Source: CAIOTO01 sp040389165 | GTDB lineage: Bacteria > Pseudomonadota > Alphaproteobacteria > Paracaedibacterales > CAIOTO01 | DNA: 33,517 nt | NCBI GenBank assembly: GCA_040389165.1 | Contig: JAZKAK010000040.1 | Coordinates: 1-33,517 of the forward strand | Reading direction: 5' to 3' | In this document: positions 26,794 to 33,517 of the stretch, piece by piece | How positions within the stretch are numbered: the first letter of the stretch is position 1 | How the letters are laid out: every line of letters begins with the position of its first letter | Made by a program: the position numbers and the translations under genes | The notes under the pieces: generated by a model | What the model was told of the DNA's origin: nothing | Seen by the model: only the letters and a program-made list of their open reading frames with translations | Database searches by the model: none

Positions 26794-27750
26794 TTACTTT
26801 ATAAGTTTTCTAATCCATGTTTTCGCAATATCGCTTACCTTATCATCATCAAGCGCTATTTGATAAATCTTCGATTTTAATTCATCTGAATCACCATACA
26901 TATCAGTTAGCACGGCGTGCCATTCAGACAAAACAACCTCATGTAGTTCAATTCCAACTTTATCCAAAACGCCATATAATTGCTGACGTCTATGTGCACG
27001 AAAGGCTTTATCCATCCAATCAACCATCTCAGGTGGCAATTCATGTTCACCTTCCATTTTTCCTGGCCTATACCCTTTTTCCCAAATGCTTGCTCGAAGG
27101 GCAGCATGTTCTCGTCCATACAATGTATCCACGAGTGTCATAACGTTCTTACCCATCGCAATGCCAAACTCACTTGCTGGATCTTTATCCAAATTTATTC
27201 CAATTTGGCCAATTAATTCAGCCCAGCTGTGTTCAAAAGATTTTCGTTCAGATTCTGTAAATCTGCTTCTCAATCCTTGCTCGTACTGTGCATACTCTAC
27301 TAATTCATCTGGGCTTAATATCTTAGCAATCCAGGCGTGTTCTAACTTCTGTGTCATATGATATACCTCTATCGTTTTAATAATCATTTCCCATGGCAAA
27401 TGGGACTCTGAAGATTCACGAGGCGTTACAGAACTAATCACCGTATCTAACACTTGGCTTGCATCGAATAGAGACTGTGCTTTCTCTTTTAACTGCTGAG
27501 ATTGTGCAGATAAATGTTCTACTGAATCGGTGTTAGCCGAAAGTAGTCTTTTAATCTGAGCAAGTTCAAAACCAAAAAATTTTAACGCGACGATTTGCTG
27601 TAATCTCGATAAATCCATTTCAGAATAGATTCGATAGCCATTGGCATGCCGCAAAGACGGTTTAAGTAAACCAAATTTATCATAATGATACAGTGTTTGC
27701 ACCGAAACTTGGGTTAACTTACTAAAGTCTTTGATGTACCATTGTGCCAT
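26794..27750 (-). CDS. MerR-family regulator with TipAS-like C-terminal domain
   Basis: The N-terminal MerR domain is clear: IKDFSKLTQVSVQTLYHYDKFGLLKP (6-31) is helix-turn-helix, followed by GYRIYSEMDLSRLQQIVALKFFGFELAQI. A coiled-coil helix (about 75-105) leads to a C-terminal domain (about 145-318) that resembles TipAS, the part of TipAL-type regulators that binds thiopeptide-like or other drugs. WAELIGQIGINLDKDPASE and the following helices fit that fold. No CxxC or metal-site cysteines are seen, so a metal sensor is unlikely. The promoter (27772-27802) has a 19-bp spacer, suggesting self-activation. GGGAG before the ATG supports the start. The ligand is unknown. Confidence 0.87.
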   Translation of the reverse strand: MAQWYIKDFSKLTQVSVQTLYHYDKFGLLKPSLRHANGYRIYSEMDLSRLQQIVALKFFGFELAQIKRLLSANTDSVEHLSAQSQQLKEKAQSLFDASQVLDTVISSVTPRESSESHLPWEMIIKTIEVYHMTQKLEHAWIAKILSPDELVEYAQYEQGLRSRFTESERKSFEHSWAELIGQIGINLDKDPASEFGIAMGKNVMTLVDTLYGREHAALRASIWEKGYRPGKMEGEHELPPEMVDWMDKAFRAHRRQQLYGVLDKVGIELHEVVLSEWHAVLTDMYGDSDELKSKIYQIALDDDKVSDIAKTWIRKLIK

Positions 27751-27771
27751 GTTCTCTCTCCCTTAACTAAA

Positions 27772-27802
27772 ACGGTAAGGTCTGTGGTAACCCTAAGGTC
27801 AA
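27772..27802 (-). promoter_or_regulatory. MerR-type promoter with 19-bp spacer
   Basis: On the minus strand, TTGACC (27797-27802) is a good -35. A weak -10, TACCGT (27772-27777), follows after 19 bp rather than 17. The spacer holds GACCTTA at its left edge and again 17 bases on, with CCTTAGGGTTACC between, a pattern like TipAL/SkgA-type operators. It lies 22 bp upstream of the MerR gene start, so it would be autoregulated. Confidence 0.6.
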
Positions 27803-27820
27803 CACCTTTTTTTGGCTTTT

Positions 27821-28321
27821 CTATATTTTTTTCGCAATTTCAATTGCGGTCTTAGTGATACGCTTAATCACCGATGTCAAAATGGGATATGTGGCAGCTA
27901 AATCAACGCCAGCCTCAGCGTTTGCAACATCGTGATGTTCACATTCCTCTTTGTGGCATTTTACAACGAGATCGTTAAGTTCGTTATCGGCTGAAAATGC
28001 AAGTTCATCCATTTGCGCCTTATAATGCGTATCAATAACCGTTTCAACGGCAGCCGTACACACATGGGCCACGTTGCGCCCCATCGCCGCCGTTAATGCC
28101 CCCATAACAAAACCACCGACATACCAAACAGGTTGCAGCACAGATGGACGCACACGGCGCTCAATGATCATGCGCTGGAATGCATCAAGGTGTTCTTGTT
28201 CTTGGCTTTCCATATGCTTGATGGTTGGATCGTTCCTTAATACAAACAGCTGCCCCGCATAAATACGTGTTGCTCCATATTCACCCGCGTGATTAACACG
28301 GATCATTTCATCGTTTTTCAT
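27821..28321 (-). CDS. coq7: Ubiquinone biosynthesis hydroxylase Coq7
   Basis: Coq7 is the diiron enzyme that hydroxylates demethoxyubiquinol late in ubiquinone synthesis, at the inner membrane. The iron ligands fit the family: Glu14 (NHAGEYGA), Glu41 and His44 (EQEHLDAF), Glu93 (AVETVI) and Glu126 with His129 (EECEHHD). Length, 166 residues, is that of the short form common in Alphaproteobacteria. Its ATG lies inside the end of the upstream nucleotidyltransferase gene (14-bp overlap), so the two are translationally linked. Presence of this step implies aerobic respiration. Confidence 0.95.
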   Translation of the reverse strand: MKNDEMIRVNHAGEYGATRIYAGQLFVLRNDPTIKHMESQEQEHLDAFQRMIIERRVRPSVLQPVWYVGGFVMGALTAAMGRNVAHVCTAAVETVIDTHYKAQMDELAFSADNELNDLVVKCHKEECEHHDVANAEAGVDLAATYPILTSVIKRITKTAIEIAKKI

Positions 28322-28601
28322 AGAGTTTTATCCCTTCTCGTTCAATTGATTGTTTAATCGCCGAATCTTCACTCAATTCATCAAGCCTCAAACAATCAAT
28401 TTTAAGCAATGTGTCAGCGTCATCAATAATATCAAGGATATGCAACCAATCCTTAGCGTTTGCCGTGGGGCAATAAAGCGCAATATCAATATCGGCACGA
28501 TCTTGATTGTCGCCACGTGCACGTGACCCAAACAACCAAATTTGTTCGACAAAAGGTTGCTGTGTCAATTCATTATAAAATACGTAATCGGTAATTTTCA
28601 T
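28308..28601 (-). CDS. MNT-type minimal nucleotidyltransferase
   Basis: The 97-residue protein is a lone nucleotidyltransferase domain. The core is LFGSRARGD (23-31) followed by the metal-binding Asp37 and Asp39 (in DRADIDIAL), the standard GS...DxD pattern. Family members usually pair with a HEPN protein as toxin-antitoxin, where MNT adenylylates the toxin. No HEPN-like frame is next to this gene; its neighbours are coq7 and dsbB. It overlaps coq7 by 14 bp, which could mean it is co-opted as part of that operon. A TATAAT on the minus strand (ATTATA, 28631-28636) lies 30 bp upstream. The substrate is unknown. Confidence 0.85.
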   Translation of the reverse strand: MKITDYVFYNELTQQPFVEQIWLFGSRARGDNQDRADIDIALYCPTANAKDWLHILDIIDDADTLLKIDCLRLDELSEDSAIKQSIEREGIKLYEKR

Positions 28602-28655
28602 GTGCTTATTTTTATTGTAAGAACTAAAATATTATAAACATAATGCCATGAAATA

Positions 28656-29198
28656 CTATGAGTAACAACGTTTTCTGCAAACACATCCCATACCTAAGAA
28701 TCCCAATAATCCTAGATACAACACAAACGTCCAAATCGTTGCTGACACACCAAGGATGCGCCAATTGACTTCATCACATCGCGTGATTGTTGTGGGTTGT
28801 TGATTCATCTTCGCGCGGAATGCCTTGATTTGATCGGCCTGAGACGCCTTTGCATCGACCACAGGCGCGCTGGCACTGCATGCATCAGGGCCTTTCCACC
28901 AATGCTGCTCAACACCAATATGATATCCAGAAATTGAAAGCCCTGCCACCACAATAAGTGCATAAACCCAACTAAAAACACGTGCTTGAGCAAAAAAACC
29001 AACAACCGCCGCACCTATCAGAGCAAGCATTATATAGCGTTGATACATGCACAGGACACACGGCTTTACACGCCAGAAATGCTCGGCGGCAAGTGCGAAC
29101 AGAAGGGCTGCAAATGCAACCACAAATAAAACAAGGGCAATCCCTCTTGGTGTTGTTAAGCCGTCAAAAATCTTCTTAGAATAATGTGTAGTCGTCAT
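28656..29198 (-). CDS. dsbB: DsbB-type disulphide bond formation protein
   Basis: DsbB re-oxidises periplasmic DsbA and passes electrons to quinone. The first cysteine pair is Cys47 and Cys50 (in KPCVLCMYQR), next to a membrane segment. The second pair is Cys107 (in GPDACSAS) and Cys141 (in ITRCDEV), on the large periplasmic loop. Four membrane segments are seen (about 18-40, 55-70, 77-95 and 148-170). The start overlaps the end of the yqaA gene by 4 bp (ATGA). No dsbA is in the window. The C-terminus carries two extra Cys (CVCRKRC) after the last membrane segment. Confidence 0.93.
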   Translation of the reverse strand: MTTTHYSKKIFDGLTTPRGIALVLFVVAFAALLFALAAEHFWRVKPCVLCMYQRYIMLALIGAAVVGFFAQARVFSWVYALIVVAGLSISGYHIGVEQHWWKGPDACSASAPVVDAKASQADQIKAFRAKMNQQPTTITRCDEVNWRILGVSATIWTFVLYLGLLGFLGMGCVCRKRCYS

Positions 29199-29836
29199 CC
29201 GCTAATCAATTTTATTAAAATGAATCCACCTATAATTAGAGCAAAAGATGCCATCAAACACCAGCCTAAATAACGATCCATTAATTGTTTAGCAAGGGCG
29301 CCGAATTTCCATAAAAGACCAGCCAGCAAAAAGAAACGAAATGAACGCGCAATAACCGATGCAGCGATAAATGACCAAAATGGATAATTCGCCATGCCAC
29401 TCGCGATCGTCACGATTTTATACGGCACAGGCGTCAGACCTTTCAGAACAATAATCCAAAAGCCCCATTCATTGTAGCCTTGGTGAAACTTCTCGGCTCC
29501 AGATTGCAAATGATAAACCTCAATCAACCACTGCCCAACGGTCGCATATAAAACAGAACCTATGAAATATCCAAGAATTCCGCCAAGCACTGAGGCAACA
29601 GTCCCCCAAAAAGCCAAACGCCACGCAAGAGATTTATTGGCAACCACCATTGGAATCATCATCAGGTCTGGCGGCAATGGAAAAAATGAACTCTCCGCAA
29701 ACGCCACACCTAGAAATATCCAAAAAGCTTTTGGTGAGTTAGCGTTATCCAGCGTCTTTTGATACAAACGATAGAGCCAGCCTTGTTTCTTTTTTTCTGG
29801 CACATGGCCTTCACATGGAATCGCTGGAATAGTCAT
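29195..29836 (-). CDS. YqaA-like membrane protein of the DedA/VTT superfamily
   Basis: The 213-residue protein has about five hydrophobic segments. The core block LGVAFAESSFFPLPPDLMMIPMV (about 42-64) and KGLTPVPYKIVTIASGMANYPFWSF (about 132-156) match the VTT/DedA family, members of which help move lipids or keep membrane balance. YqaA next to dsbB is a recurring pair in Alphaproteobacteria. Its ATG shares one base with the lepA stop (TGATG), and its end overlaps dsbB by 4 bp, so lepA, yqaA and dsbB form one tight unit. The exact role is unknown. Confidence 0.87.
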   Translation of the reverse strand: MTIPAIPCEGHVPEKKKQGWLYRLYQKTLDNANSPKAFWIFLGVAFAESSFFPLPPDLMMIPMVVANKSLAWRLAFWGTVASVLGGILGYFIGSVLYATVGQWLIEVYHLQSGAEKFHQGYNEWGFWIIVLKGLTPVPYKIVTIASGMANYPFWSFIAASVIARSFRFFLLAGLLWKFGALAKQLMDRYLGWCLMASFALIIGGFILIKLISG

Positions 29837-31644
29837 CAGTCATCACCCATCTTAAGCGCTGCAATAAACGCACTTTGCGGGATCTCGACGTTTCCAAACT
29901 GACGCATGCGCTTTTTACCCGCTTTTTGTTTATCGAGCAATTTACGTTTACGACTAATATCACCGCCATAACATTTTGCTGTCACGTCTTTACTCATTGC
30001 TGAAATATTCTCACGTGCAATAATTTTACCGCCAATGGCCGCTTGCACCGCAATTTTAAAGAGCTGCTTTGGAATAAGATCTTTCAAACGCACACAGAGC
30101 ATACGACCACGCGTTTCAGCTTGCCCTTTATGAAGAATCATCGCCAATGCATCGACAGGTTCAGCATTAACAAGGATATTCACCTTAACCAAATCACCTT
30201 CGCGATACTCATCCACTTGATAGTCAAACGAGGCATAACCGCGACTCACTGATTTTAGACGATCGTAAAAATCAAACACAACTTCGTTCAGTGGTAACTT
30301 ATAGATCGCCATCGCACGATTTCCGACATACGTTAAATCGATTTGCTCGCCACGACGTTCAGTACATAGCGTTAGAATCGACCCCAAATACTCGTCTGGC
30401 ACCAAAATGGTTGCACGAATCCAAGGCTCTTCGATCATCTCGATTTTAACGACATCTGGCATATCTGCTGGGTTATGCAGTTCAAGCATCGTGCCATTTG
30501 TCATGTGCATCCGGTACACAACGCTTGGCGCAGTCGTAATCAGATCTAAGTCAAACTCACGTTCCAGACGCTCTTGAATAATCTCAAGATGAAGGAGTCC
30601 CAAAAAGCCACAACGAAAACCATATCCAAGCGCGGTTGAGCTCTCTGCCTCAAAATGGAAACTGGCGTCATTCAAATGAAGTTTCGCAAGACAATCACGA
30701 AGACGCTCAAATTCAGCCGCATCACTTGGAAACAAACCACAAAACACAACAGGAACAGATGGCTTGAAACCCGTTAGTGCTGCCTCCGTTGGACGTCTTT
30801 CTTCTGTAATAGTGTCACCCACGTTACAATCAGCAACATGCTTAATACTGGCGGTGAAAAAACCGATTTCACCGGGATAAAGCGCCGGCACAATCGTTTG
30901 CTTTGGCGTAAAATAACCAACACGATCAACTTCATGTGTGGAACCGCTATTCATCATGCGAATTTTCTGACCAGCCTTTAATGTGCCTTCCATAATGCGA
31001 ACAAGAATAATAACACCAAGATACGTATCATACCAACTGTCAACCAACAATGCTTTTAACGGTCTATTCTTTGTATCATCGCCAAACTCTGATTTCGGTG
31101 CCGGCAAACGTGTTACGATCGCTTCGAGCACATCTTGAATACCAAGTCCCGTTTTTGCGGAAATATGCACAGCTTCTGATGCATCGATGCCTATTACTTC
31201 TTCAATCTGTGCAATCACGCGCTCAGGCTCCGCCGCTGGCAAATCAATTTTATTGAGAATTGTCACAATCTCATGATTATTGTCCATTGCTTGGTATACG
31301 TTTGCGAGTGTTTGCGCCTCGACACCTTGGCTGGCATCCACCACCAAAAGCGATCCCTCACACGCAGCAAGTGAACGACTCACCTCATACGCAAAGTCAA
31401 CGTGACCTGGAGTGTCCATCAAGTTCAAAAAGTACGTCTCACCATCTTTGGCCTTATACGTTAATCGAACCGTCTGCGCTTTAATGGTAATTCCGCGTTC
31501 GCGTTCAATATCCATTGAATCCAGAACTTGTTCTTTCATCTCACGCGTTTCAAGACCACCGCAGAATTGAATAAGGCGATCAGCAAGCGTTGATTTTCCG
31601 TGGTCAATGTGGGCAACGATCGAAAAGTTTCTAATATTTTTCAT
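29836..31644 (-). CDS. lepA: Elongation factor 4 (LepA)
   Basis: LepA is a ribosomal GTPase related to EF-G that acts on stalled or assembling ribosomes. The GTPase motifs are AHIDHGKST (11-19), the effector GITIKAQTVRL (51-61), DTPGH (77-81) and NKID (131-134). The family's own C-terminal domain is present, with GKIIARENISAMSKDVTAKCYGGD-like sequence near 545-570 and RKRKLLDKQKAGKKRM after it. The 602-residue length is normal. The Shine-Dalgarno is weak. It heads the overlapping lepA-yqaA-dsbB unit. Confidence 0.97.
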   Translation of the reverse strand: MKNIRNFSIVAHIDHGKSTLADRLIQFCGGLETREMKEQVLDSMDIERERGITIKAQTVRLTYKAKDGETYFLNLMDTPGHVDFAYEVSRSLAACEGSLLVVDASQGVEAQTLANVYQAMDNNHEIVTILNKIDLPAAEPERVIAQIEEVIGIDASEAVHISAKTGLGIQDVLEAIVTRLPAPKSEFGDDTKNRPLKALLVDSWYDTYLGVIILVRIMEGTLKAGQKIRMMNSGSTHEVDRVGYFTPKQTIVPALYPGEIGFFTASIKHVADCNVGDTITEERRPTEAALTGFKPSVPVVFCGLFPSDAAEFERLRDCLAKLHLNDASFHFEAESSTALGYGFRCGFLGLLHLEIIQERLEREFDLDLITTAPSVVYRMHMTNGTMLELHNPADMPDVVKIEMIEEPWIRATILVPDEYLGSILTLCTERRGEQIDLTYVGNRAMAIYKLPLNEVVFDFYDRLKSVSRGYASFDYQVDEYREGDLVKVNILVNAEPVDALAMILHKGQAETRGRMLCVRLKDLIPKQLFKIAVQAAIGGKIIARENISAMSKDVTAKCYGGDISRKRKLLDKQKAGKKRMRQFGNVEIPQSAFIAALKMGDD

Positions 31645-31764
31645 AAGGTTTTATACTTTATCAATTCTGATTATGTGGGAATAAAAATGTCACCTTAAAG
31701 ATAGCGGAGACACCCCGCAGTTTCAATAGAATTCACGAAAGCTAATTCAGTTGCATTTTAAACC

Positions 31765-33429
31765 TCAGATGCCGCCAATTCTTTTTTGTAAATCTCTCTT
31801 CAATGCAAGAAGACGTTGTGTGATTGTATAATCCCCGTCTTCATCGCTTAATCCTGATGCTAATGTTTCCAAGGTAAGTCCCGCTGACGTTTCAAAACTT
31901 AATAATGCCGGATTCGTGGTAACCAACTCCATGACTAAATTCTCATGTAAGCCATAAAAAAGTGGCCAACCTGTTTCATCAAGTTCACCAAGAATTTCTA
32001 TATGGTGATGTGCAAGTTTTTTAATTTGATCTTTAGGAAGATAATTTAAAGCTGTCTTTAGAAAATCCCTACCAGGCTCTCTTATGCCAAACACATCAAA
32101 GGCTTCATTAAAAATCCAATAAGAATCCTCTTTTTCATATTCTCTGCACAAAACGTTCGCTAATTGGTTTTGTGTCATTTGTTTTAATACATCGACACAA
32201 CCTGCCCATTTCAATATTTCAATGATTGTTTTTTGTTGGGATCTGCATATTATACTCATTATAAAGGGCTCGTAACTTTCATAACATCCATTTTTACCAA
32301 TAGGCTTTAAAACCGCCTCTGCTCTCTTTTCTATCGCGACATCTTTGAAAATTAGGTTAAGAAAGCGCTCTACATGAGGCGCGTATTCATCTTTAAAAAT
32401 ACTTGAAAAGAAATGACAGCTAAACAATGAAAAATCAATGTCGTCGATGTCAAACACATGCGATATAAGTGTTTCAGGACTGTCTCTAAATTCTTTTTCG
32501 AGCTGATCTCTCAGCACATTATGCCGCACTTTTCGTTGCCTTTTCTCTTCAGACTGTATACGTACTTTTTGCTTTATTTCAGCACCAAAATCTGTTATTT
32601 CCAGATCAGGATCAGGAAGATTCGTCATTGCTTGTTTTAATCCCATATAGCTTTGACTTTGTAAAGCACTTGCTAATAGGGCTTCCCATGTTTCACGTAT
32701 TTGTTTCCTTTGTTCGGCACGCACAGGCACTCTTGTTTGAAATTCTTGATAGAAAGAAGGCGCCAATTCCGCATAATACTCTGGCACATCACAAAAGAGT
32801 GGGATAGTATTTAACGTTTCATTAGACAATAATCCTTTCGAACGAGCCTCGTATAAAGAACCGAACCAATTATCCCTTTCCTTTACCAATTGCCAGTGTT
32901 TAGTCATAGCAATATCGTATGGTCTTTCAATTTTATAATATTCATAAAGTCCTGCTGGAGATTCTGCAAGCGTCTTTTCGATTTCAAAATAATTATCACT
33001 TTCCAAAGCATGTTCCATTTGTCGCACCCAATTTTGTGCTTTTTCATCTTTAAATGGATTGATGTAATATGAATCTTCGATCAAACCATGAATAGATCCA
33101 CGTTGTAGATTAAAGAATATATATAAGTCCGGTGAAATCAATGATTCAAGTGAAATACCTTGATCTTTTATAAATTCATTACATGTCTGAACAAAATAAC
33201 GTCCATAAGGACTGCGCCCTTTTTTATATTCTGTAAACATATGATCAAGCACTGTTAGTCCATTTGCATTTCTGATAGTCAGAAAGTTTGGATCACGTTT
33301 TAAATAATCAAAAATCTCTTCTGAATGATTTTGCACATAAGGCAAATCAAATAAAATTGGATTTCCTGTCACAGGGTTAATTGTTGAACAATTTAAACCA
33401 TTTTTAAGAAAGCATTTTAGGAACCCCAT
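31765..33429 (-). CDS. Unrecognised 554-residue protein with ankyrin-like ends, possibly 5'-incomplete
   Basis: I do not recognise a known family. Residues about 18-69 look ankyrin-like (INPVTGNPILFD, then IFDYLKRDPNFLTIRNANGLTVLDHM). About 479-527 shows the same pattern near the C-terminus (LDETGWPLFYG, then LVTTNPALLSFETSAGLTLETLAS). Weaker repeats of the type 'short helix, LAESPAGL' or 'LTNLPDPDL' lie between (about 143-180, 265-285). A charged stretch, probably helical, lies at about 285-320. No signal peptide, membrane segment or enzyme motif is seen. The ATG at 33429 has no Shine-Dalgarno, and the same frame runs without a stop to the window edge, so the real start may lie beyond it. 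Ankyrin proteins in host-associated bacteria are often secreted effectors, but that is only a suggestion here. Confidence 0.75.
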   Translation of the reverse strand: MGFLKCFLKNGLNCSTINPVTGNPILFDLPYVQNHSEEIFDYLKRDPNFLTIRNANGLTVLDHMFTEYKKGRSPYGRYFVQTCNEFIKDQGISLESLISPDLYIFFNLQRGSIHGLIEDSYYINPFKDEKAQNWVRQMEHALESDNYFEIEKTLAESPAGLYEYYKIERPYDIAMTKHWQLVKERDNWFGSLYEARSKGLLSNETLNTIPLFCDVPEYYAELAPSFYQEFQTRVPVRAEQRKQIRETWEALLASALQSQSYMGLKQAMTNLPDPDLEITDFGAEIKQKVRIQSEEKRQRKVRHNVLRDQLEKEFRDSPETLISHVFDIDDIDFSLFSCHFFSSIFKDEYAPHVERFLNLIFKDVAIEKRAEAVLKPIGKNGCYESYEPFIMSIICRSQQKTIIEILKWAGCVDVLKQMTQNQLANVLCREYEKEDSYWIFNEAFDVFGIREPGRDFLKTALNYLPKDQIKKLAHHHIEILGELDETGWPLFYGLHENLVMELVTTNPALLSFETSAGLTLETLASGLSDEDGDYTITQRLLALKRDLQKRIGGI

Positions 33430-33451
33430 TAAGCAATGCTGTTTTTCTCGC

Positions 33452-33471
33452 AGAGTCTTTTTAAAGGCTCT
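33452..33471. repeat. Near-perfect palindrome at the right edge
   Basis: AGAGTCTTT (33452-33460) faces AAAGGCTCT (33463-33471) across TT, with one G-T pair. It could be a terminator or hairpin before the edge gene. It could also be part of that gene if its frame really continues upstream. Confidence 0.35.
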
Positions 33472-33517
33472 TATGAAAAATAGGTGGGTAGATAGGGATT
33501 GAATCTTTTCAAGTTGA

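Overview
The window looks like chromosomal DNA of an AT-rich alphaproteobacterium. An Rsm22-type ribosomal methyltransferase gene, a Coq7-type (diiron) ubiquinone hydroxylase, a YqaA-dsbB pair after lepA, an SH3 protein of the type common in Alphaproteobacteria, and palindromic intergenic elements of alphaproteobacterial style all point that way. LpxC, a meso-DAP type MurE and MurF show a Gram-negative envelope. Amino-acid and peptide transport genes and a large protein with ankyrin-like segments would suit a host-associated lineage (Holosporales or Rickettsiales-like), but that placement is inference. No rRNA, tRNA or CRISPR array was seen.

Layout. 1-598 has no gene I can support. 599-2274 is a tight pair: an unknown acidic protein with an internal duplication, then an Rsm22-family methyltransferase. 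mutL (2434-4347) stands alone. brnQ and mnmA (4501-6731) form a pair that converges on lpxC and acs (minus strand, 7025-10008); the 293-bp gap between them holds a 25-bp tandem repeat and three palindromic or REP-like elements. At about 10244-10790 is the 3' end of an IS3-family element whose 5' part is gone; it abuts nhaD, which overlaps bcp. rhlE and dut overlap (12725-14880), followed by an SH3 protein, znuC and znuB (15001-17061), all overlapping. dnaB (minus) converges with znuB and diverges from a family 9 glycosyltransferase (18735-19742).

The second half holds a standalone two-domain peptide ABC ATPase (yejF-like), murE-murF, rnd, a glutathione transferase gene, then a minus-strand block: MerR/TipAS regulator, coq7, an orphan MNT nucleotidyltransferase, dsbB, yqaA and lepA. 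The last gene (31765-33429, minus) is an unrecognised 554-residue protein with ankyrin-like ends; its frame stays open to the window edge, so it may be incomplete.

Most of the window is housekeeping: repair (MutL), tRNA and rRNA modification (MnmA, Rsm22), replication (DnaB, Dut), translation (LepA), wall and LPS synthesis, quinone synthesis and disulphide formation. The least explained parts are the duplicated acidic protein tied to Rsm22, the edge protein with ankyrin-like ends, the composite repeat island, the element at 19880-19980, and the MerR promoter with a 19-bp spacer.
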